From: Hyphomonas polymorpha PS728
GTDB lineage: Bacteria > Pseudomonadota > Alphaproteobacteria > Caulobacterales > Hyphomonadaceae
Reading direction: 5' to 3'
Assembly (NCBI RefSeq): GCF_000685315.1
Contig: NZ_ARYM01000001.1
Coordinates: 1 to 64,000 of the forward strand
Length of the DNA stretch: 64,000 nt
Under the pieces are notes generated by a model. It saw only the letters and a list, made by a program, of their open reading frames with translations, did no database searches and had not been told where the DNA came from. Below, in pieces: positions 37,942 to 46,117 of this stretch; position 1 is the stretch's first letter; each line of letters starts with the position of its first letter. The position numbers were made by a program, and so were the translations under genes.

Positions 37942-38555
37942 GGCTTGCCCGATGCCTTCTCGGCGCGCGCGCCCAGGGCGATGAGATAGCTCTCGATCAG
38001 CAGCACCAGCTCGTCTTCCAGTGCCTTGGGATCAAGTTCCAGTTCCGGTTCGGCCGCCGCAGCCCTCAGCAGGCAGATCACGGCATGGGTCAGCACAAAG
38101 GCAGACTCCCGGCCCAGCACAAGATTGAGATCGCTCCGTGAGCTGATCGCCTCGACAAAGGCGAGGTGGTGCTCGCTCATGATGCTTTCGCCGCGCGCCT
38201 TGAACAGGGCGTCCATCAGCACGATGCGCGTTTCAGGTGAGCCCTCAATGCCCCCCATGATCGCCTGGATGATGGTGCGGATAGCATCCTGTTCCGGTGC
38301 GGCAAGCACGATCTCGGTGACCTTCTGGCGCAGCGCTTCGGCCTGGCGTTCGCCCATGGCTGCAAGAATGTCGTCCCGGTCCCGGAAGTATTGGTAGAGC
38401 GTGCCGATGCTGACACCGGCCCGCTCAGCTATGCGATTTGTGGTCAGGCGGCTTTCGCCTTCGCTCTCAAGAAGCTGAAAGGTTGCCGCCAGAATTGCGT
38501 CCACAGTGGCTTGCGCACGCGCTTGTTTCGGATTTCTCCGCGTCTTTTCAGTCAT
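37938..38555 (-). CDS. TetR-family transcriptional regulator
   Basis: 205 residues. N-terminal DNA-binding domain: [20 protein letters not shown] then [20 protein letters not shown] (about 20-60). The ligand-binding C-terminal part is helical and unlike known groups. It is divergent from the oxygenase-like gene at 38658; the 102 bases between contain GAGAA..TTCTC half-sites (38610-38634) that may be its operator. It probably represses that gene. Confidence 0.9.
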   Translation of the reverse strand: MTEKTRRNPKQARAQATVDAILAATFQLLESEGESRLTTNRIAERAGVSIGTLYQYFRDRDDILAAMGERQAEALRQKVTEIVLAAPEQDAIRTIIQAIMGGIEGSPETRIVLMDALFKARGESIMSEHHLAFVEAISSRSDLNLVLGRESAFVLTHAVICLLRAAAAEPELELDPKALEDELVLLIESYLIALGARAEKASGKP

Positions 38556-38657
38556 TTGCGTCCCCCAACCTTCCGTCGCTCAGCATTTTTCTGATGCGAG
38601 TGGAAAATCTGAGAATTGCTTACATTATTTCTCGAAGGTAGCCAAGGACTTGTCTCG

Positions 38658-39998
38658 ATGACCGTATCCCTCGACGCTGTTCACCAGCGCATCCAGCTCC
38701 AGAAGACTGTTTTGCCGGTGATGTATGGCGGCGTGGATTTCTCGGCGACGCCGGAGCGCTACACCGACGATATTTCCGTCAGCTCGATGGCCGCTTATGC
38801 GGACAAGTTTCCGGCCCCGCCGGCAGATATGGTGGCGCGTGTGCGCGCCTACACGATGCTGGGCGATGTGACGGCCGATGCCTATGCGGCGCTGATGCCG
38901 AAATACGGGTTCAAGCGGCTGGTCAGCATGCTGCAGACCGCCTGCGATGAGGGCATCGGCGCGCCGCCGGATGCGCCGCCGGAACTTGCCGCACTGATTG
39001 CCGAGATGGAAGTCAGGCCCGCCTGGTTGGACATGGACCTGGTGCGCAAGGGCGCCGAACTGAACCGCCTGCCGATGGCGGTGTTTGCGCCCTGGACGAT
39101 CCGGGGCGCCTTCCTGGCGACGTTCATGAACAAATACACTGCTCTGCCAATGGCGCTGACCGGCACGCTCTCCAACACCACGGCAGCCAAGCGCGTGAAC
39201 GAGACGGCGACCTTCTTCACCGTGACGACCCTTCCGAACGCGCTGGAGCCGCGCGGGGAGGGGTTCAAGGCGGCGGCAATGGTGCGCCTGATGCACTCGA
39301 TGGTGCGCTTCAATGTGCTGCGCGGGATGAGCAAGAGCTGGGACAAGTCCGTCTACGGTATTCCGATCCCGCAGGTGGACCAGATGCCCGCCGGGCTGAT
39401 CGACGTCTTCCTGCTGGCGTTCAAGATGGTGGAACAGGGCCGCACAGAGTTTACGCCGGAGGAGCGCGCGCGCGTCGAGTTCAGCCGTTATCGCTGCTAT
39501 CTGCTGGGCCTGCCGGAAGACCTTCTGATGGATACCCCCCAGGGCATTATCGACATCATGAATGCCCGCAGCGCCTCCATCCGCGAAGGCTTTGACGACG
39601 CCACCTGCGGCGAGCTGGTGCGCGCAACGCTCGCCGCCTACCTGCCGCCAGACCGGTCGCTGGGCAACCGTATCCACAATTCGCTGGAGCGCCGGGTGGG
39701 GCGGATGGTGCTGGTCCAGAGCTTCCTGGGCGGCAGCGTCCAGGCTGCCCGCGACATGGGGGTGGAGGTGGGGTTCCTCGACTATCTGGTGGCCGGGCTG
39801 GTGTTGCCGATGATCGGGGTGAAAATGGCGCTCTATGGCGCGGCGGCGAAGGTGCCCGGCCTGCGGGAGCTGGCAGACCGGCGGCTGGTGGCGAAAATCC
39901 ACAGGCTGCTCAGGCGCTATGGCCATGCCGAATTCACAACAAATGCGGAGGCATACCGCCCGGCTCTCCCGGCCGGCGCGGCAGGGCAGGCCGGGTGA
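38658..39998 (+). CDS. MpaB/Lcp-type oxygenase (DUF2236)
   Basis: 446 residues from ATG 38658. The central part matches the MpaB family, which shares the haem-containing fold of rubber oxygenase Lcp: AMVRLMHSMVRFNVLRGMSK followed by WDKSVYGIPIPQVDQMPAGL, where His and Arg side chains would face the haem. Related proteins act on terpenoid or polyisoprene chains, but the substrate here is unknown. Position beside a divergent TetR gene suggests inducible expression. A large hairpin follows before ssrA. Confidence 0.75.
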   Translation: MTVSLDAVHQRIQLQKTVLPVMYGGVDFSATPERYTDDISVSSMAAYADKFPAPPADMVARVRAYTMLGDVTADAYAALMPKYGFKRLVSMLQTACDEGIGAPPDAPPELAALIAEMEVRPAWLDMDLVRKGAELNRLPMAVFAPWTIRGAFLATFMNKYTALPMALTGTLSNTTAAKRVNETATFFTVTTLPNALEPRGEGFKAAAMVRLMHSMVRFNVLRGMSKSWDKSVYGIPIPQVDQMPAGLIDVFLLAFKMVEQGRTEFTPEERARVEFSRYRCYLLGLPEDLLMDTPQGIIDIMNARSASIREGFDDATCGELVRATLAAYLPPDRSLGNRIHNSLERRVGRMVLVQSFLGGSVQAARDMGVEVGFLDYLVAGLVLPMIGVKMALYGAAAKVPGLRELADRRLVAKIHRLLRRYGHAEFTTNAEAYRPALPAGAAGQAG

Positions 39999-40016
39999 TG
40001 GCTGCCCGAGGGGCCT

Positions 40017-40060
40017 ATAGGGGATTGTGGGGGCTTACCTTTGCGCCCGCGATCCCCTAT
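40017..40060 (+). terminator. Long hairpin between the MpaB-like gene and ssrA
   Basis: ATAGGGGAT (40017-40025) pairs with ATCCCCTAT (40052-40060), with an inner GGGGC / GCCC pairing. There is no T tract, so termination is uncertain. The 3' end overlaps the candidate ssrA promoter. Confidence 0.5.
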
Positions 40061-40063
40061 ATT
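40035..40063 (+). promoter_or_regulatory. Candidate ssrA promoter
   Basis: TTACCT (40035-40040) and TATATT (40058-40063) with 17 bases between. The -10 box is good and the -35 weak. The predicted start near 40070 fits the 5' end of the acceptor piece. Confidence 0.4.
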
Positions 40064-40069
40064 GGCCCG

Positions 40070-40356
40070 GTCTTCGGACTATGGCGATAAACGCGCGTGT
40101 AATAAGCGGCTCGGACCCGGGGGCGGTACCCGGCGGCTCCACCACAAGCAGACCTCCCCGCAGGTCTGTTTCTGACGGGGCCGAAATAGTGTCGACGGAC
40201 GTGTAAAGACGAGGCTTTCGCTCGCATGAGCTGCGTTAGAAGCTCACAAGCAAATAGTTGCAAACGACAACTTTGCTGAAGGCGAACTGATGGCTGCGTA
40301 AGCGGCCGGATGTTTTCCGACCTTAACTCCTAGGGTATCAGACCCCTAGGCGGGGC
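40070..40356 (+). ncRNA. ssrA: Permuted two-piece tmRNA (ssrA)
   Basis: The order is that of alphaproteobacteria: acceptor half first, coding half second. The acceptor half ends at 40144 with T-stem CCGGG / CCCGG (loop GGCGGTA), the acceptor strand CGGCTCC and ACCA. About 32 bases are then removed (GACCTCCCCGCAGGTC hairpin). The coding half begins at 40177 with GGGGCCG, which pairs with CGGCTCC (one G-U). The tag frame at 40260-40301 reads ANDNFAEGELMAA then TAA, so with the charged alanine the tag is AANDNFAEGELMAA. A hairpin CCTAGGG / CCCCTAGG lies at 40329-40351. Exact outer ends are estimates. tmRNA rescues stalled ribosomes and marks the product for ClpXP. Confidence 0.93.
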
Positions 40357-40470
40357 CCGGAGGCGCCTGGCAACAGAAGCCTCCACCTTCTCCTCCTGGA
40401 AATTGCCTTGTGAACGCCGTGATTGGCGTCCACTCTGCGCGTCAGCAGCGATGGCGATCCGGGGGAGCCT

Positions 40471-41115
40471 ATGGCCAACAGCATACTGACAGATTTCGTC
40501 AAGGAAGCGCTCGAACGGGGGCAGGCGCGGCCCGCAATCCGAGCGGTCCTGCTGGATGCGGGATGGCGGGCAGAGGAGGTGGATGAATCCCTCTCCGCCT
40601 TTGCTGAGACAGTCTTCCCAATCGCCGTGCCCCGGCCGCAATCCTATCTTTCGGCCCGGGAGGCCTTCTTCTATCTGCTGTTCTTCATCGTGCTCAGCGT
40701 GGTGGCCTATAATCTCGGCTCGCTGCTGTTTGCGCTGATCGATACGGCCGTGCCGGACAAGATCGAGCAGCCGTACCGTTACTGGGGCGGACCGGATACG
40801 CAGATGCGCTCGGCGATTGCCGGGCTGGTCGTAGGTACGCCGATCTTCTTCTGGCTGGCGCGGATCCTGCTGAAGGCCCGGCGGAGCAATCCCGCCCTGC
40901 AACGCTCGCGCATCCGCAAATGGCTGATCTATGTCAGCCTCGTGATCGCTGGCACGATCCTCGTCGCCGATGCGATCTCGGTCGTCTACAATTTCCTCAG
41001 CGGCGAGCTGACCCTGCGCTTTGCCTTGAAATCGCTTGTGGTGGCGGCAATTGCCGGGGCGATCTTCAGCTATTTCATCACCAATGCGGAGCGGGATGAG
41101 GCCAATGGCATTTAG
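40471..41115 (+). CDS. DUF5671 membrane protein
   Basis: 214 residues from ATG 40471. The N-terminus (about 1-45) is a small helical region (ILTDFVKEALERGQARPAI) before the DUF5671 domain with four membrane segments: SAREAFFYLLFFIVLSVVAY, then ALIDTAVPDK, an IAGLVVGTPIFFWLARILL segment and RIRKWLIYVSLVIAGTILVA, ending LSGELTLRFALKSLVVAAIA. Function unknown. Its stop overlaps the next gene by 11 bases, so the two are coupled. Confidence 0.8.
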   Translation: MANSILTDFVKEALERGQARPAIRAVLLDAGWRAEEVDESLSAFAETVFPIAVPRPQSYLSAREAFFYLLFFIVLSVVAYNLGSLLFALIDTAVPDKIEQPYRYWGGPDTQMRSAIAGLVVGTPIFFWLARILLKARRSNPALQRSRIRKWLIYVSLVIAGTILVADAISVVYNFLSGELTLRFALKSLVVAAIAGAIFSYFITNAERDEANGI

Positions 41116-41587
41116 CCGGGATACGGCCATCGGAACCGGGCTGGGGGCGATCGTGGTGGCGGCGATCATTGCCGGCCTGTTTGTGACGGGCGGGCCTGCC
41201 GAAGCACGGCGGCAGAAGGAAGATCAGTTGCGGGAAGCGGCGCTGCTTTCGACGGCCAATGCGCTTGTCTGTCTGGAGAGGGCTGGGGTGGCGTTTCCCG
41301 AGGATCGGGCTCAGCAGGAGGCGGTATGGAAGGAATACCGGTCTACGGGCCAGGAGAAATGCTTCAATAGCGACCTGCGCGCCGACCCTGTAACGGAGGC
41401 GCCGTTTGCGCTGATGCGTGAGAATGGCCGCGTCATACAGATCTGCGCCAACTTCGCCACCAAACGAAAACAAGACAACGGGCCGTTGACATACGCCTCC
41501 CTAACCGCGCTGCCCGCGCTCGGCGAGCGGCGGGATACGGCGGGCGAACACTGTTTTGATATCGACTATTCAGCCGGCATCGGGTGA
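41105..41587 (+). CDS. Unknown membrane-anchored protein
   Basis: 160 residues from ATG 41105, which overlaps the DUF5671 gene end. One membrane anchor at about 12-30 (GTGLGAIVVAAIIAGLFVTG), then a periplasmic domain with four cysteines (in LVCLERAG, EKCFNSD, IQICANF, EHCFDID). Not recognised. It is probably co-expressed with the DUF5671 protein. Confidence 0.7.
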   Translation: MAFSRDTAIGTGLGAIVVAAIIAGLFVTGGPAEARRQKEDQLREAALLSTANALVCLERAGVAFPEDRAQQEAVWKEYRSTGQEKCFNSDLRADPVTEAPFALMRENGRVIQICANFATKRKQDNGPLTYASLTALPALGERRDTAGEHCFDIDYSAGIG

Positions 41588-41606
41588 TCCGGAAAAAAGG
41601 GGAAAT

Positions 41607-41632
41607 GCCGGCGGTTTGGAGTCACCGCCGGC
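41607..41632 (-). terminator. Terminator of the UrcA gene, likely also for the + strand
   Basis: GCCGGCGGT (41607-41615) and ACCGCCGGC (41624-41632) form a perfect 9-bp stem. On the - strand it is followed by ATTTCCCCTTTTTTCC, so it suits the UrcA-family gene; it also lies 20 bases after the + strand gene. Confidence 0.7.
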
Positions 41633-41685
41633 GATGAGGCTGGCCCCGAGGGCGTAAGTAAAAGGACAGCCCCACCTTTCCAGGA

Positions 41686-42012
41686 TCAATCCATCGCGGC
41701 GAATTGCCGGGTGGGCTGACGATCTCCAGACTTTGCGTGGTGAAGTGCGGCGATTTCCTTATTGCCGGCCTTCTTGACGATCCGTTCCATCATGTCGCTC
41801 TGGCAGGCGGCTTCTTCACGCGCCTTGACCAGCAGCATCTTGGAATCGCTTCTGCAGGCGCTGCGGGCCTGCTTCTCGAAGCTGGCATAGGTCGCTTCGG
41901 CGGGAAGGGCGGGATCATAGCGGAAGGTTGCGGTTGGGCCGGCGGCTGAGGCGGCGCCACAGGCAACACTGGCAGCGAGGAAAGCGGCGGCACTTTTGAA
42001 TGATAGGGTCAT
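41686..42012 (-). CDS. UrcA-family secreted protein
   Basis: 108 residues from MTLSFKSAAAFLAASVACGA; an upstream extension of 50 residues is in frame but lacks a sensible product. A signal peptide ends near ASAAGP. The mature part has the UrcA pattern FRYDPALPAEATYASFEKQA then RSACRSDSKM, with a second C in AACQSD. Function of the family is unknown. The gene is divergent from the winged-helix regulator at 42238, 225 bases away. Confidence 0.7.
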   Translation of the reverse strand: MTLSFKSAAAFLAASVACGAASAAGPTATFRYDPALPAEATYASFEKQARSACRSDSKMLLVKAREEAACQSDMMERIVKKAGNKEIAALHHAKSGDRQPTRQFAAMD

Positions 42013-42237
42013 GACTGTCTCCGGGGGGCAGGGGGTGTGTGCAGTTGCGGGCTGCAGAATGACCCTGCCCTGCAGAAGCTGGCGCAAGTCCTGAGGACTA
42101 GCGGATTTTTTCCTGATGGATTTATGAAGCCTCAGAATCAAAAGGAAAAAATTGAATACCAAGAATGTTTCCAGCCGCTCGCCTTATGCTAGAGTTCAGA
42201 TGTAGGGGAGGGCATCGAGACAGAGAGGAACTGCGCC

Positions 42238-44181
42238 TTGAGCCGTAGTGAGGAAGGCATGAACAAGGCGGGGCCGCACGGCGGGACACTCTGCACACTC
42301 ATGATCGGTCCGTTTCGCGTCGAGCCTACTGCTCTGACCATTGCCGGACCTGCCGGTACTGTAACGCTCGAGCCAAAGGTCATGGATGTCCTGCTTGTGC
42401 TGGCTGCCCGGCGGGGCGAGGTTGTGCTTCGTCAGGAGCTGATCGAGGCAGTCTGGGCGGTCGAGCATGGCGGCGATGAAAGCCTGACCCGGGCCATATC
42501 CATTCTGCGCAAGGCGCTGGGAGATGTGCATGGCCAGCGCACGCTGATCGAAACCGTTCCGCGACGGGGATACCGGCTTCTGCTGGAACCTCAGCCTGCT
42601 GCGCCAGTCCCTCTGGCCGTCCCTGATGCGCCATCCCCCGCGCTGCCGCCGCAGAAAAGACTGCTGCACCGGATATGGCCGCTGGCCGCTGGCAGCACGC
42701 TTGCCCTGGCCTTCCTGATGGGCAGCACAGCGTGGATGTCCGGGGAAAAGAACGTGCTTGAGCCGCTGCCGGGCGTGGTCTCTGTCGGCGAGTTCACCAT
42801 CGCGGGGGACGATCCTTCCCTGCGCGACATTGCCGATGCCCTTCCGATTGCCGTGTCGACGGGCCTCAGCGGCAATGGTTTGCGTCCGATGGCGGAGAGC
42901 GCAGAAGCCCGGCCGGATGCACAGTACAGGCTGACAGGATCCATCAGCCGCCGGGGTAGCGCCGTGCGCGCCGACCTGCATCTCACCGATCCGGCCTCGG
43001 ACTACGTGGTCTGGTCATTGGGCATGGTAGCGCATGAAGAGAAGGCGGTGCGGCTGCCGGAGTTTACGGCGGTGAAGGCTGCTCAGATGCTGCGCTGTCT
43101 GCACGATCTGCGCACACAGATACCCGTCCGAAATACCGAAGGGCTGATCCTCCTGCGCGAGATCTGCGAGAATGCCCGGTCCAAGTCGCTGGAGACATCG
43201 TCCGCCATTCGGGCGTTATACGTCAACGACCCATCCCTGCCCGGAGCAAAGGGACTTTCAGCTTTTGCCATGGCTGCGGCGGGAAGCAGCGAAGGCGGAG
43301 AAGCGGAGAACCCTGCTGCCCGGCAATTGCGCGAGGAGAGCCAGCGTCTTGCCGAGGAAGTGCTGAGCGAAGATCCCCACAACCTCTTTGCCAGCCTGGC
43401 AATGGCGGCTCTTGAGGCGCACAACGGCGATTGGCTCGCCGAAGAAGCCTGGCTTTTGCGGGCAGCGCGCCAGGCGGATGCCCGCAATCTGGTAACCTCG
43501 GACATGGTCGCGTTTCTTCGCCGGACCGGGCGTGTGGAAGAGGCAAGTTTCGGCCTGCGTGATACACTCCGTTCGCATCCTTCCTCCAGCGTCTGGCGTA
43601 CGCGCCGAGGGTGGCTGGAAGCCTCAATGGGCAACCTTGCGGAAGCGCGCCGGGAATTTGATATCGTCGAGCGCGGCGATCCAGGTTTTGAGGAACTTGC
43701 CCAACGCACCGATCAGTTCGCCCTCTTTCATGAAGAGCCGGCGATTGCGCTGGAAAAGAAACGTGCAGCGATCGCTGCCGCTGGCCGGCCCCCTGATAAC
43801 CGCGAACGCTGCCAGATTGCCTTTCTTGAAGAGAAGCTTGCAAGTGAGCCCGATGTGGCGCGCGTCGACAGCGTCTGCGTCCGGACCCAGATTGACTGGC
43901 GGATCCGCATGTTCACCCAGCTGGGTGATCTTGACCGGGCATTTGCCGAAGTGCGCAGCTTCAGAAAGGGGCGGAGCTATCATGAAATCGTATTCTTCTA
44001 TCCGGATATGGCCCCGTTCCGGAACGATGCCCGGTTCTGGCCGCTGGTCGCGGACATGGGCCTTGTGAATTATTGGCGTGAAACCAATCGCTGGCCGGAT
44101 TTTTGCCGCGAGCCTGACCTGCCACAGCCTTGCCGTGTGGGGGCAGATCTCGCCTTGCGCGCCCACGCTTCAAATCTCTGA
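42238..44181 (+). CDS. CadC-like membrane winged-helix regulator with TPR-like periplasmic part
   Basis: 647 residues from TTG 42238 (GAGAGGAA seven bases before); an ATG at 42259 is an alternative. Residues about 25-118 form an OmpR-type winged helix: LEPKVMDVLLVLAARRGEVV, LIEAVWAVEHGGDESLTRAI and TLIETVPRRGYRLL. A membrane segment follows at about 148-164 (LAAGSTLALAFLMGSTAW). The periplasmic remainder has helical repeats resembling TPRs (RQLREESQRLAEEVLSEDPH). Such one-component regulators bind DNA while anchored in the inner membrane and sense signals outside. The divergent UrcA gene is a possible target. Confidence 0.85.
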   Translation: MSRSEEGMNKAGPHGGTLCTLMIGPFRVEPTALTIAGPAGTVTLEPKVMDVLLVLAARRGEVVLRQELIEAVWAVEHGGDESLTRAISILRKALGDVHGQRTLIETVPRRGYRLLLEPQPAAPVPLAVPDAPSPALPPQKRLLHRIWPLAAGSTLALAFLMGSTAWMSGEKNVLEPLPGVVSVGEFTIAGDDPSLRDIADALPIAVSTGLSGNGLRPMAESAEARPDAQYRLTGSISRRGSAVRADLHLTDPASDYVVWSLGMVAHEEKAVRLPEFTAVKAAQMLRCLHDLRTQIPVRNTEGLILLREICENARSKSLETSSAIRALYVNDPSLPGAKGLSAFAMAAAGSSEGGEAENPAARQLREESQRLAEEVLSEDPHNLFASLAMAALEAHNGDWLAEEAWLLRAARQADARNLVTSDMVAFLRRTGRVEEASFGLRDTLRSHPSSSVWRTRRGWLEASMGNLAEARREFDIVERGDPGFEELAQRTDQFALFHEEPAIALEKKRAAIAAAGRPPDNRERCQIAFLEEKLASEPDVARVDSVCVRTQIDWRIRMFTQLGDLDRAFAEVRSFRKGRSYHEIVFFYPDMAPFRNDARFWPLVADMGLVNYWRETNRWPDFCREPDLPQPCRVGADLALRAHASNL

Positions 44182-44278
44182 GAAGGGTGAGGCCTTGCCG
44201 GGGCCGCAGGCCGGTTTCGTTTGTCTCCCCGGATTTTCTGCCTATTGTTTCTGTCAGCAAGCAGGCAGGGAGAGAGCC

Positions 44279-45286
44279 ATGGGCAAGATGGGCGCAACGC
44301 GGCGGCAGATGATCGGCGGCTCAGCCGCTGTGCTGGGGGCGATGAGCGGGGCGCCCAAAGCCCTGGGCGAGACGAGCCCGCAAACCCCGCCGCCCGGCGC
44401 GCTGGAAGGCAAGTCCATCCTGATCACCGGGGCGGCCTCCGGCTTTGGCCGTCTTGGGGCGGAGCATTATACCCGCCTTGGCGCGCGCGTGTTCGCCACA
44501 ATGCGGAACCTGCCCCGGCCAGAAGCTGAGGAATTGACGCAGCTTGCCCGCGATGAAGGGCTCGCCATCGAGGTGGTCGAGATCGATGTGATGTCGGATG
44601 AAAGCGCCGCCAGCGGCGTGGCCACCGTTCTGGAGAAGACGGGCGGCACGCTGGACGTGCTGATCAACAATGCCGGGATTGGCCTTGGCGGGCCTGCCGA
44701 GGTGCAGGACATGGAAGCCACCAAGCTGCTCTTCGAAACGAATGTGTTCGGCCCCCACCGGATGGCGCGGGCCGTTCTGCCGGCCATGCGCGCGGCGGGG
44801 AAGGGACAGATTTTCCAGCTATCTTCGCAACTCGGCCGCGTGATCGTGCCGGGCATCGGCCACTATTCGCCGACGAAGTTTGCGCTGGAGGCATTGTCGG
44901 AGAGCCTTGCCTATGAGGTCGCCGCACAGGGGATTGAGGTGACGATCATCCAGCCGGGCGGCTATCCCACGAAGATCTGGGAAAAGAGCACCGCGCGCGC
45001 CGCCGCCCTCAAGGCGCGCACGCCGCAGGAATTGCTGGATGCCTATCCGGAGATGACCGCCGGCATGGGCCAGCCAAACAGCGGCGGCGGAACCACAGAT
45101 CCGATGGATATTCCCCGCGCGATTGCCGAAATCATTGCCATGCCGCGCGGCACCCGCCCGCTGCGCCGCCCGGTTCACCCCGGCAACAAGCCGCAGGAAG
45201 CGATCAACGCGGTCTCCCGCGAGACACAGCTGGCAATGCTCGGCAATTCACCCTGGGGCCCGGCCGTGAAGGATGTGCTCGACTAG
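44279..45286 (+). CDS. Short-chain dehydrogenase with Tat-type signal
   Basis: 335 residues from ATG 44279 after AGGGAGAG. The N-terminus GATRRQMIGGSAAVLGAMSG has the twin-arginine pattern T-R-R-Q-M-I followed by a hydrophobic stretch and Ala-rich end. The dehydrogenase fold begins near residue 40: KSILITGAASGFGRLGAEHY; catalytic residues lie in FQLSSQLGRVIVPGIGHYSP with TKFALEALSESL (Ser, Tyr, Lys). Export of a folded NAD(P) enzyme would fit the Tat route. Substrate unknown. Confidence 0.83.
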   Translation: MGKMGATRRQMIGGSAAVLGAMSGAPKALGETSPQTPPPGALEGKSILITGAASGFGRLGAEHYTRLGARVFATMRNLPRPEAEELTQLARDEGLAIEVVEIDVMSDESAASGVATVLEKTGGTLDVLINNAGIGLGGPAEVQDMEATKLLFETNVFGPHRMARAVLPAMRAAGKGQIFQLSSQLGRVIVPGIGHYSPTKFALEALSESLAYEVAAQGIEVTIIQPGGYPTKIWEKSTARAAALKARTPQELLDAYPEMTAGMGQPNSGGGTTDPMDIPRAIAEIIAMPRGTRPLRRPVHPGNKPQEAINAVSRETQLAMLGNSPWGPAVKDVLD

Positions 45287-45310
45287 ACGCCGCTCCGCAG
45301 GCTGATCAGA

Positions 45311-45982
45311 TCAGAGGAGGATGGTGCCTTTGCCATCCTTCTCCATCGCGCGGATGTAGGAGGGGTATTCGCGCATCTGTTTCAGGAAACGGTAGGCGTT
45401 GGGATAGGTTTTCTCGTCCATGCCGGCGCGGTGAACGCAAAGCTCCATCGAATAGCCCATCACCATGTCTGCTGCGGTGAGGTCATCGCCCGCAAACCAT
45501 TTGCTTTCCCCAAGGGCTTTCTCGATCTCGCGGAAGAGGGCGGCCAGGCGCGGGCCGAAGAAGGCCTGGTCCAGCGCGCCGACGAGGGATTTGGCAACCG
45601 GGCGGACGAGGAAGGGCGCGCGCGTCTGCATTGCCATCATCACGAACTTGTTGGTCAGCAGGGGCTGCAGGCTGCCTTGCGAGGTGTGGAACCAGAAGAG
45701 GTATTTGACGCGCTCCGGCGCGCCGGGCGCCGGGCGCAGGCGGTCGGTGTCATGCTTGTCGCAGATATAATCGACGATGGCGTTGGTTTCGGCCAGCGTG
45801 ACGGGCCCATCGGTGATCACCGGCGCGGTGCCGAGCGGGGAAATGGCCTTGTAGGCCGCCGGGGCAAGGCGTGTCTGCGGGTCGCGGTCGTAAAGCTTGA
45901 TCTCATAGGGAACGCCCAATTCCTCCAGCAGCCAGAGAATGCGGATGGACTGGGATTTCTCAAGATGGTGCAGGGTGATCAT
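45311..45982 (-). CDS. Glutathione S-transferase family protein
   Basis: 223 residues. N-terminal domain: HHLEKSQSIRILWLLEELGV, SPLGTAPVITDGPVTLAETN, the last with the Glu-Thr/Ser contact to glutathione. C-terminal domain with WFAGDDLTAADMVMGYSME. The longer middle (FFGPRLAALFREIEKALGES) resembles the GST group with an N-terminal catalytic Ser. It lies 135 bases downstream of the S9 peptidase on the same strand. Confidence 0.9.
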   Translation of the reverse strand: MITLHHLEKSQSIRILWLLEELGVPYEIKLYDRDPQTRLAPAAYKAISPLGTAPVITDGPVTLAETNAIVDYICDKHDTDRLRPAPGAPERVKYLFWFHTSQGSLQPLLTNKFVMMAMQTRAPFLVRPVAKSLVGALDQAFFGPRLAALFREIEKALGESKWFAGDDLTAADMVMGYSMELCVHRAGMDEKTYPNAYRFLKQMREYPSYIRAMEKDGKGTILL

Positions 45983-46117
45983 GGCGTGTCCTCTCGGCCG
46001 GGGCGGCGCCCGCCTACACTTAGCGCGCCGCCCCGCGCGGTCGAGAGGAAAATCAGTTTCCGGCGGCGAACGCCGCTCTTTCCCGGGAAGGACCAGGAAA
46101 GAGCGGCAGGACGCGCC

